This document shows, piece by piece, positions 18,701 to 24,855 of a DNA stretch of 64,000 nucleotides; positions within the stretch are counted from its first letter, which is position 1; the number at the start of each line of letters is the position of its first letter. The notes under the pieces were generated by a model. It was not told the origin of the DNA, ran no database searches, and worked only from the letters and a program-made list of their open reading frames with translations. The position numbers and the translations under genes were made by a program. The stretch is from Streptomyces filamentosus (GTDB taxonomy: Bacteria > Actinomycetota > Actinomycetes > Streptomycetales > Streptomycetaceae). Where the stretch lies: NCBI RefSeq assembly GCF_014654895.1, contig NZ_BNBE01000001.1, positions 682,001 through 746,000 on the forward strand, in the 5' to 3' direction.

Positions 18701-19112
18701 AGCCGTGGCGCAGTTCCTCGCGGGCGAGGGCCTCGCAGCGCTCGGGCAGCCGCTCCTCGCCGACCGTCTCGGCGGTGAGCCGGCCGCCGGGGCGTCCCCG
18801 GACGATCTGCTCACCGGTGGGGTGGTCGTGCGGGAAGACCGACCGGAGCACCGTGTGCCGGTCGAAGGTCTCGTCGAGCGCGGCGGACAGCGCGTCCTGG
18901 TCCAGGTCGCCGTGCAGCGTGTAGGCGAAGGCAAGGGCGTACCGGCTGTCGCCGGGTGACACCTTGTCGAAGACCCACAGCTGCTCCTGGCGGAAGGTGA
19001 GGGGCGACACCCTGGTCCCGCGGTCCACATTGCCGATTCCCTGAAGGAACTGCTCTCGTCGCTCGGCGGGCAGACTTCGCAGCCGGCGCAGGAGCTCGCT
19101 CTCTTGTGTCAT
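15786..19112 (-). CDS. NRPS: condensation - adenylation - PCP module
   Basis: An 1108-aa module and the first gene of the leftward operon, with GGGGGAAGG upstream of the ATG. The C domain carries HHLVFDP where HHxxxDG is expected (final Gly to Pro). The A domain has FTSGSTGRPKG near 637, FDVSVFE, YGPTETT, LTGDL and SGKVDRKAL, all canonical. By eye the specificity positions read D-V-F-D-F-G-G-V-T-K, which I cannot assign to an amino acid with confidence. The PCP serine is in LGGTSLQAI near 1022, followed by a 60-residue acidic tail that may dock with the next protein. Order in the operon suggests it acts beside the degenerate-C module. Confidence 0.92.
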   Translation of the reverse strand: MTQESELLRRLRSLPAERREQFLQGIGNVDRGTRVSPLTFRQEQLWVFDKVSPGDSRYALAFAYTLHGDLDQDALSAALDETFDRHTVLRSVFPHDHPTGEQIVRGRPGGRLTAETVGEERLPERCEALAREELRHGFDLDGGPLVRLRLLKVAEDRHVLLWFTHHLVFDPRSAEVVLRELAAAYAARTGGSAPQDRPARPQFGAYAAWQREWAESEEATGHWNWWRGALSGWESTEIAPDRPRGLVLDLTAGTVQRALDEPLAQSAAALAGRLGVPVRDVLLAAYFALVGRLTSRTDLLIGVPGDVFGTFDPDLLVGDCGQLLPVRVDTDGATSFSDLVRLTHEARIAADEHGGLPFKRLLSAAGVEPDQGRLPLVQIGFEIAPSAQRQADAGDLTITLEQLDTGSSPFEFALSAELDAEAPVLRVRYATSLYAPDTARLFLDRYLGQLRTLCADPEASFARAPLATEDERRAILTRWNAPAGEPEEGETVHGVFAAAAAAHPDRTAVTGPHGTLTYRELDRRANALAHRLAELGAAPGELIGVAMRRTPLLVEAVLAVLKSGAAYVPLDLGNPASRNEAVLTDAGVRVVLGDATTAGELPDGPWQLIDVETLGAEERDTAPEVAVDPADLAYSIFTSGSTGRPKGVLVEHRNVTNFVRTTQEMFGLTADDRFLAFASTGFDVSVFELFGALLSGASVYLADEDERRDISVLDRILSERRITVIDLPPAIMDLLTPENYPELRVCFVGGEAFSGELTTRWAAGGRAFWNGYGPTETTVTVIAKRCEGTWHASPPIGRAMRNHRAYVLDEKLDLLPPSACGELAVAGAGLGRGYLGRPDQTAERFRPDPYGPPGSRMYLTGDLAGWQADGDIVFRGRVDRQVKVRGVRIELGEVEAALLAVPEIGQAVAHVVTGPRGDNLLVAYVVGAPDGPLHLDSVRTNLADRLPPTMVPTFLVPLDDIPLTASGKVDRKALPAVEFAPLDEDTDDGDRTETERLLAEEVFKPLLAAPRVGNHDNFFALGGTSLQAIRIAPKVKAVFGVELPIADFFRNPTVSGTALAVDALLERTRSRRQSVLDVLAMVEDSDDEQVAALLENGGSGAPTKGAAL

Positions 19113-19143
19113 CGCGGCCTTCCCCCAACTCGGGTTACATGTC

Positions 19144-19216
19144 GACTTCCATCAACAGTCTTCGTTGATTATGTTGACTGTAGTACGGTGAGGAAAGTCT
19201 CGACAAGGGTGAGGCC
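19144..19216. promoter_or_regulatory. Divergent control region between NRPS and acyl-CoA dehydrogenase operons
   Basis: AT-rich for this genome. ATCAAC (19151-19156) and GTTGAT (19164-19169) form a perfect 6-bp inverted repeat with a 7-bp spacer, followed by GTTGACTG at 19173-19180. TACGGT at 19184-19189 fits a -10 box for the rightward gene. The inverted repeat could be an operator. The architecture is not clear enough to name the factor. Confidence 0.4.
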
Positions 19217-20410
19217 ATGGACTTCAGCATTCTGCGGACAACAGACGAGTTTCGCCGTGAGCTGCGCGAGGTGCTGTACTCGCCCGCCGTCGACGACCTG
19301 GTCAACGCGGTCGCGGCGCGGGCGGACGGGATGGACGGCGATGCCCGTGAGCTCTACAGGTACCTGGGCAAACACGGGGTGCTCGCCCCGGCTTGGCCCT
19401 CCGAGTACGGAGGGAGGGACGGTGACTTCACCGAGACTCTCGTCCTGATGGAGGAGCTGGTCCAGCGTGGGGTTCCACAGAGTCTCTATTTCATCTCCGT
19501 CCAGATCGTAGGGTCGCTCATCCTGCAGTCCGGCACGGAGCGACAGAAGCGCGACCTGCTGCCCCGGCTCGCCTCCGGCGACCTCGCGGCGTGCATCCTG
19601 TTCACCGAGCCGGACAACGGCTCCGACCTCGCGGGCGTCGTCACGCGCGCCGAGCGGGACGACCGCACCGGCACGTGGACGGTCAGCGGACGCAAGAAGT
19701 TCAACCTCAAGACCGCCTACGCGGACGTGGCGCTGATCGCGGCCCGCACCGACGACTCGGTCAGCCAGTACGAGGGCATCAGCCTGCTCCTCGCGCCGCT
19801 CTCCGCGCCCGGGGTGACGGTCCGTCCGCTGCCCAGCCTGGCCGACGAACAGTTCCACGACGTCTCCCTGGACGGGGTCCGGCTCGGCGACGACGCCGTG
19901 CTGGGCGCACCGGGCGAGGGCTGGTCCCTGATCACCGGCATGTTCTCGGCGGAGCGCAGCGGCGTCGACTACTACGCCCGCGGCCTGCACTGGCTGCGGC
20001 TGGCCGAGGAGCAGCTGACCGAGGGCGGCCGGCAGGCCGGCGAGGACGAGGCGTCGGGCCTGGCCCGGCACTGGGCGCGGCTCGACGCCGGGCGGCTGCT
20101 CTCGGCCCGCGCGCTCCAGCGCCTCCAGGACCGTGAGCCGGACATCGCCGAGGCCTCGCTGGCCAAGTGGCACAACTCCGACACCGCGCAGAAGATCGCG
20201 TGGTGGTCGCTGGAGCGCCTCGGCCTGCCGGTCGCGGCGGGCGGGCCGCAGTCCTCGCCCACCGAGATCCTGGAGGCCGCCTACCGCGAGGCGGCCGGCA
20301 TGACCATCTCCGGCGGCGCCTCCGAGGTGCTGCTGGAGATCGTGGCGGGCGCCCGCCTGCACCACGAGTCCGACCACGACCACCCCCGTGCCGGCAGGAG
20401 GCCGCGCTGA
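19217..20410 (+). CDS. Acyl-CoA dehydrogenase family protein, subunit 1
   Basis: A 397-aa flavoprotein. TEPDNGSDLAGV is the FAD/substrate signature and AAREAAG-like helices close the fold. The stretch aligned with the usual IYEGT catalytic-base motif reads TISGGASEV, so the Glu base of canonical enzymes is replaced by Gly. That is common in enzymes acting as heteromers or with relocated bases. It is followed after 2 bp by a shorter homologue, which suggests an alpha/beta heteromer. A likely role is alpha,beta-desaturation of a CoA- or carrier-bound acid used by the NRPS (inference). AAGGGTGAGG precedes the ATG. Confidence 0.85.
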   Translation: MDFSILRTTDEFRRELREVLYSPAVDDLVNAVAARADGMDGDARELYRYLGKHGVLAPAWPSEYGGRDGDFTETLVLMEELVQRGVPQSLYFISVQIVGSLILQSGTERQKRDLLPRLASGDLAACILFTEPDNGSDLAGVVTRAERDDRTGTWTVSGRKKFNLKTAYADVALIAARTDDSVSQYEGISLLLAPLSAPGVTVRPLPSLADEQFHDVSLDGVRLGDDAVLGAPGEGWSLITGMFSAERSGVDYYARGLHWLRLAEEQLTEGGRQAGEDEASGLARHWARLDAGRLLSARALQRLQDREPDIAEASLAKWHNSDTAQKIAWWSLERLGLPVAAGGPQSSPTEILEAAYREAAGMTISGGASEVLLEIVAGARLHHESDHDHPRAGRRPR

Positions 20411-20412
20411 CC

Positions 20413-21435
20413 ATGGACCTGCATCAGGATCCGATCCAGAGCCAGATCGCCGAGGCCGTCGCCCTCGCCCTCACCCACACCGGGGAGGTGCGGCGCGAAC
20501 TGGCCGCGGTGGGCGTGCCCACCCTCGGCCTGCCGACCTCCCTGGGCGGCATGGGGCTCGGCCTGACCGCGGACGTCGCGGTCCACCGGGAGCTCGGCCG
20601 CGGTCTGGAGACCGCGCCGGAACTGCGCGAGACCGTGCTCTGCCTGGAACTCCTCGCGGACGCCGGGGTCGACGGGCTCGGGGACGTGCTGGCGCGCGTC
20701 CACGAGGGCGTGGGCACCGCCGTCAGCATCGGCCTGCACGGGCCGACGAGCATCCGCCTGGACGGCGACGGGCTGCTGTGGGGGACGAGCGAGGCACTGC
20801 CCGCCACCGGCTGGGACGTGGCGCTGGTGCGGGCCGCGACCGACGGCGGGGGCCACCGCTGGCTCCTGGTCCGGCCGGACGGGGCGACCGTGCGCCGCGA
20901 GGAGGTCACGCTGCTCGGCACCCCGGCGGCGCGCTGGCGGTTCGAGGCGGCGGCCGGCCAGCCGGTGCCGGTGGTGGAGGCGCAGCGGCGCCGGGCGGTG
21001 GCCGCGGCCCGCGTCCGGCAGGCCGCGCTGCTCCTCGGCATCGCCGGCCGGGCCCTGGACACGGCCCGCGCCCACGTGGGCCGGCGCCTCCAGTTCGGCA
21101 AGCCGCTCCTGGAGTTCCAGACCGTGAGCCACCGCATCACCACGCTGATCGGCGAGGCAGACGGCTGGGAGCTGCTGCTGGCCGAGGCGGCCTGGGCGCA
21201 CGACCAGGGCGCCGAGGCGCCCGCCACGGCGCCGCAGGTCCTCGCGGCGGCGGCGGAGCACGCCCTGAAGGCCGCGCGGCTCTCGCTCCAGCTGCACGGC
21301 GTACGGGGCATGCTGGCGCACTCGGTCCCGGCGACGGCCTACCGGCTGGCGACGGTCGAGGCGGTGCGGCTCGGTCCGCCGGCGGGCCTGTGGCTGGAGG
21401 CGGGCCGGGCGCGGCTGGCCGGCACCCGGGCCTGA
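20413..21435 (+). CDS. Acyl-CoA dehydrogenase family protein, subunit 2
   Basis: A 340-aa shorter homologue. The C-terminal FAD-binding motif GRRLQFGKPLLEFQT is intact, and LQLHGVRGMLAH corresponds to the QxHGGxG region. The central beta domain is shortened and the N-terminal TEPxxGSD motif is missing, so it probably works only with the 19217-20410 protein. Spacing of 2 bp from that gene indicates coupled translation. Function in the pathway is inferred as desaturation of an acyl precursor; a degenerate structural subunit is also possible. Confidence 0.82.
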   Translation: MDLHQDPIQSQIAEAVALALTHTGEVRRELAAVGVPTLGLPTSLGGMGLGLTADVAVHRELGRGLETAPELRETVLCLELLADAGVDGLGDVLARVHEGVGTAVSIGLHGPTSIRLDGDGLLWGTSEALPATGWDVALVRAATDGGGHRWLLVRPDGATVRREEVTLLGTPAARWRFEAAAGQPVPVVEAQRRRAVAAARVRQAALLLGIAGRALDTARAHVGRRLQFGKPLLEFQTVSHRITTLIGEADGWELLLAEAAWAHDQGAEAPATAPQVLAAAAEHALKAARLSLQLHGVRGMLAHSVPATAYRLATVEAVRLGPPAGLWLEAGRARLAGTRA

Positions 21436-21466
21436 GCGGGGCCGGTCCGGCCCGCTCCGTGGGACA

Positions 21467-21518
21467 CGGACGAGAGGGGCCCTGCCCGGTGGTCACCGGG
21501 CAGGGCCCCTCTCGTCCG
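21467..21518. terminator. Bidirectional terminator hairpin
   Basis: A 25-bp perfect stem (21467-21491 with 21494-21518) and a 2-nt centre, the longest perfect hairpin I found in the window. A pyrimidine run CCCCTCTCTCTCTCTC follows. It lies between the convergent acyl-CoA dehydrogenase and thioesterase genes. Confidence 0.92.
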
Positions 21519-21551
21519 CCCCCTCTCTCTCTCTCCCCCCCCGGGGGGCGG

Positions 21552-22307
21552 TCAGACCATGGCCTTCAGCTCGCGCTCCAGGCAGGCCACCAGGTCCGCC
21601 GGGGCGTCCAGGAAGGTGTAGTGGGTGCCGCTGAGGACCTCCTTGCGGGCCGCGCCGGCGGCGACCCAGTCGGCCCAGCCGCCCATGAGGGCGTGCGGGA
21701 CCTCCACGTCGGCGTCCCAGCCGAGCGCGGTGATCGCGCAGGGCAGCGAACCGGCCGCGTCCTTGCGGTACTTCTTGTTGGCCTCGACGTCGGCGACGAG
21801 CACCTCCAGGTAGAGGTCGAGGATCTCCTCGGGCGGCTCGGCCGCCCCGAGCGCGGAGAGCAGGGCGATCAGCTCGGCGCGCAGGCCGTTCTCGTCGAGC
21901 CCGAGGAAGCGGCCGTAGGGGCCGTCCTGCGGGGCGACCTGGGAGGAGACGAAGACCCGCTCCGGGGGCCGCAGTCCGCGCTCCGCGATCCGGATGACGC
22001 TCTCGAAGGCCGGCAGCGCGCCCCCGCAGTGCCCGAACACCGCGTAGGGGCGGTCCAGGTGCTCGGCGATGCCGGTGACGAGCTGGTCGGCGAGCTCCTC
22101 GTAGGTGCCGAAGTGCGGTTCCCTGGTGCGGTTCTCGCGGCCGGGGAGCTGGAGCGGGACGACCTCGGCGGGGCCGATGCGGGTGGGCCAGCCGCGGAAC
22201 ATGGAGGCGCCGCAGCCGGAGTAGGGGAAGCAGAAGAGCCGTACCTCCGCCTCCTCGGAGGGCGGGGTCAGGAACCAGCGGGACGGCGTTGACTTTGGAG
22301 TATCCAT
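21552..22307 (-). CDS. Discrete thioesterase with cysteine nucleophile
   Basis: A 251-aa type II thioesterase homologue. The elbow is FGHCGGALPAF, again Cys instead of Ser. The His is in SGTHYTFLD. I chose ATG 22307; GTG 22313 two codons earlier is the alternative. Neither has a Shine-Dalgarno sequence, so a leaderless or very short-leader mRNA is possible. It is transcribed alone, divergently from the phosphopantetheinyl transferase. With the protein at 11822-12640 this makes two Cys-type thioesterases in one cluster. A role in editing or acyl transfer for the NRPS line is inferred. Confidence 0.85.
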   Translation of the reverse strand: MDTPKSTPSRWFLTPPSEEAEVRLFCFPYSGCGASMFRGWPTRIGPAEVVPLQLPGRENRTREPHFGTYEELADQLVTGIAEHLDRPYAVFGHCGGALPAFESVIRIAERGLRPPERVFVSSQVAPQDGPYGRFLGLDENGLRAELIALLSALGAAEPPEEILDLYLEVLVADVEANKKYRKDAAGSLPCAITALGWDADVEVPHALMGGWADWVAAGAARKEVLSGTHYTFLDAPADLVACLERELKAMV

Positions 22308-22352
22308 ACGCACATACTACATATACGCTATAGAGATTGCAGAGAAGTCAAC
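22288..22352. promoter_or_regulatory. Divergent promoter pair with 8-bp inverted repeat
   Basis: GTTGACTT (22288-22295) and AAGTCAAC (22345-22352) form a perfect inverted repeat that places a TTGACT -35 box on each strand. For the rightward gene TTGACT at 22289-22294 is followed after 18 bp by CATACT (22313-22318). The leftward -10 is less clear. The interval is strikingly AT-rich. Confidence 0.5.
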
Positions 22353-22384
22353 CGAAGCCACAGTGGAATGCCGGGGTGATGTGC

Positions 22385-23035
22385 ATGCGAGACCTGCTTC
22401 CCGGAGCCGTCGCGGTGGCGGTGGCGGACGCCTCGGCCTGGACCGAGGAACCGCTGCCGGAGGAGGCCGCGACGCTCAGCGAGCGGGCGGTCCCCGCGCG
22501 GCAGCGGGAGTTCCGGGCCGGCCGGGCGTGTGCGCGCCGGGCCATGACCGCGCTCGGCCTGCCCCCGGTGCCCGTGCCCGCGGGCCGCGACCGGGCCCCG
22601 CTCTGGCCGCCGCGGATCGTCGGCAGCATCTCGCACACCGGCGACTACTGCGCGGCGGCGGTGGCCCGTTCGGGCGCCGTCCGCTCGCTCGGCATCGACG
22701 CCGAGGACAACCTGGAGCTGGACGAAGCCACCCGGCAGCTGGTCTGCCTCCCCGAGGAGGAGGAGTGGTGGCGCGGGCCCGGCGGATCGGAGCCGTACTG
22801 GCCGACCGTGTTCTTCAGCGCCAAGGAGTCCGTCTACAAGGCGTGGTTCCCCCTCGTCGGCGGCTGGCTGGGCTTCCACGACGTCCGCGTCGAACCCGAC
22901 CCCCGCGCCGGCACCTTCACCGCCCGGATCCTGGCCCCCCACCGCCGCCCGGACCTCGTCCCCGACCTCCTGCACGGCCGCTTCGCCGTCTCCCCGGACC
23001 TGGTCCGCACGGCGGTGGTCGTGCCGGCGGACTGA
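22385..23035 (+). CDS. Sfp/EntD-type 4'-phosphopantetheinyl transferase
   Basis: A 216-aa enzyme that transfers 4'-phosphopantetheine from CoA to the serine of carrier domains. The magnesium-binding LGIDAEDN and the FSAKESVYKAW signature (W/FxxKExxxK) are both present, as is the earlier SISHTGDYCAAAV block. I chose ATG 22385, with GGGG at 22373-22376 eight bases upstream, over ATG 22379. It probably activates the PCPs of this cluster and perhaps the type II PKS ACP. It is preceded by its own promoter region and followed by repeats and a terminator. Confidence 0.93.
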   Translation: MRDLLPGAVAVAVADASAWTEEPLPEEAATLSERAVPARQREFRAGRACARRAMTALGLPPVPVPAGRDRAPLWPPRIVGSISHTGDYCAAAVARSGAVRSLGIDAEDNLELDEATRQLVCLPEEEEWWRGPGGSEPYWPTVFFSAKESVYKAWFPLVGGWLGFHDVRVEPDPRAGTFTARILAPHRRPDLVPDLLHGRFAVSPDLVRTAVVVPAD

Positions 23036-23061
23036 GGACCCGCCGGCCGTACGACTGCCCG

Positions 23062-23133
23062 CACCGCCTCCCGTGCGGCCACCCTCACCGCCTCCCGTAC
23101 GGCTCCTCGCACCGCCTCCCGCACGACTTCCTG
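23062..23133. repeat. Three tandem 24-bp repeats
   Basis: Units at 23062-23085, 23086-23109 and 23110-23133 all begin CACCGCCTCCCG and then diverge. They lie in the 3' flank of the phosphopantetheinyl transferase gene. No coding role is evident. Confidence 0.8.
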
Positions 23134-23144
23134 CACGACGCCCG

Positions 23145-23180
23145 AGGGGGCGGCAGCGGACCGGTCCGCTGCCGCCCCCT
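23145..23180. terminator. Terminator palindrome
   Basis: An 18-bp perfect self-complementary palindrome centred between 23162 and 23163. It lies between the convergent phosphopantetheinyl transferase and stand-alone A-domain genes. Confidence 0.85.
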
Positions 23181-23259
23181 TCCGCGTGCGCGCCCCGCGC
23201 CGGGGCGGCGCGGGGCCCGGGGGCGCGGCCGTCGCACCGCGTCCCCCGGGCCCGGGAGG

Positions 23260-24855
23260 TCACTCCGCGTTCTCCGCCATCGCCCGCAGGCGCGGCCGGT
23301 CCATCTTGCCGTTCGGCATGGTGGGGAGCTCGGTCACCGCCCGGAAGCGGCCCGGGACCATGTAGTCCGGCAGCAGCTCCGCGAGGTCGGTGCGCAGCGA
23401 GGCGAGGGCGGAGGTGCCCAGGCCCGGCTCCAGGACGACGAAGGCGACCAGGGTCTTCTCGATGCCGTCCTCGCCCCGCACCGCCACCGCGCACGAGGAG
23501 ACGCCGGGCAGGTCGCCCAGCACCCGCTCGACCTCGGGGAGTTCGAGCCGGAAGCCGCGGATCTTCACCTGGTCGTCGGCACGGCCCAGGTAGTCCAGGG
23601 AGCCGTCCTTCCGCCGCCGGGCCACGTCGCCGGTGCGGTACATGCGGCGGCCCGGCCGGCCCGGCTCCGGGAGGAAGCGCTCGGCCGTCAGGTCCGGCCG
23701 GTTCCAGTAGCCGTACGCGACCTGCACCCCGCCCACGTGGATGTCGCCGATGCCGCCGGGCGGCACCTCCTCGCCGTCCGCGTCGAGGACGTACACGCGG
23801 TTGCCGGGCACCGGCAGGCCGATCGGCGGCAGCGCCGGCCAGCCGTCCGGGTCGCCCTCCACCGGGTGCCAGGTGACCACGTGGGCCTCCGAGGGCCCGT
23901 ACTGGTTGACCAGGCGGCAGCCCGGCAGCGAGCCGAGCAGGGCGCGCAGCGCGCGGGAGCACTGGAGCTGCTCCCCCGCCGTGACGACCTCGCGCAGCGG
24001 GGGCGCCCCGGCCGCACCCGGTTCGGCGACGAGGACGAGCGCCTGGAGCGCCACGTACGGGAGGAACATCCGGTCCACCCGCTCGCGGGCCGCCGCCTCC
24101 CACAGCCGCAGCGGGTCCCGCCGCTCCTCCTCGGTCACGCACACCACGGTGCCGCCGACCGCGAGGGAGGCGAAGATCTCCTGGAAGGAGACGTCGAAGG
24201 AGATCGCGGAGAACTGGAGGGTGCGGCTGCCGACGGACGCCTCGGAGACGCCGGTCTGCCACTCCACGATGTTGGCGAGCGCGCCGTGCGGCATCGCGAT
24301 GCCCTTGGGGGCGCCCGTGGTGCCGGAGGTGTAGAGGACGTACGCGAGGTCCTCCGCCGCGGGGAGCGGCGGGAGCAGGGACTCCGCGGCGGGGGTCAGC
24401 GGGCGGGCGGCCTGCTCCTCGCCGAGGAGGAGCACCGTGCGGCCCTCGGCGAACCGCTCCGCCGTCTCGGCGTGGCCGAGGACCACGCCCACCCGGGCGT
24501 CGTCGAGCATGTGCTCCAGCCGGGCCCGGGGGTAGCCGGAGTCCAGCGGGAGGAAGGCGGCGCCCGAGCGGAGCACGCCGATGAGGGCGACGACCAGCTC
24601 GGTGGAGCGCAGGGCGGCCAGGCCGACCACGTCCCCCGGGCCGATGCCCTCGCCGCGCAGCCGGACGGCGATCGCGCCCGCCCGCTGCCACAGCTCGCGG
24701 TAGGTGACGGCGGGGCCGTGCCCGGCGAGGGCGGTCTCCTCGGGGTGGCGGGCGACGGCGTCGGCCACCAGGTGCAGCACGCTCGGCGCGTCGCCGGCGC
24801 GGACCTCCTCGGCGACGGGCGCGGGTGTGGCGGGAAGTCGCAGGTCGATGCTCAT
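23260..24855 (-). CDS. Stand-alone amino acid adenylation domain
   Basis: A 531-aa adenylation enzyme with no fused carrier domain. Core motifs are complete: YTSGTTGAPKG near residue 180, FDVSFQE, YGPSEAH, YRTGD and the catalytic Lys in MPNGKMDR, after which it ends. By eye the specificity positions read D-V-Q-F-V-A-Q-V-V-K; I do not assign a substrate. It overlaps (ATGA) the end of the terminating NRPS, whose own A domain has lost the ATP-binding half, so it most likely loads that PCP in trans. It could also serve the free carrier protein at 5090-5350. The MbtH protein of the same operon is a likely partner. Confidence 0.92.
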   Translation of the reverse strand: MSIDLRLPATPAPVAEEVRAGDAPSVLHLVADAVARHPEETALAGHGPAVTYRELWQRAGAIAVRLRGEGIGPGDVVGLAALRSTELVVALIGVLRSGAAFLPLDSGYPRARLEHMLDDARVGVVLGHAETAERFAEGRTVLLLGEEQAARPLTPAAESLLPPLPAAEDLAYVLYTSGTTGAPKGIAMPHGALANIVEWQTGVSEASVGSRTLQFSAISFDVSFQEIFASLAVGGTVVCVTEEERRDPLRLWEAAARERVDRMFLPYVALQALVLVAEPGAAGAPPLREVVTAGEQLQCSRALRALLGSLPGCRLVNQYGPSEAHVVTWHPVEGDPDGWPALPPIGLPVPGNRVYVLDADGEEVPPGGIGDIHVGGVQVAYGYWNRPDLTAERFLPEPGRPGRRMYRTGDVARRRKDGSLDYLGRADDQVKIRGFRLELPEVERVLGDLPGVSSCAVAVRGEDGIEKTLVAFVVLEPGLGTSALASLRTDLAELLPDYMVPGRFRAVTELPTMPNGKMDRPRLRAMAENAE

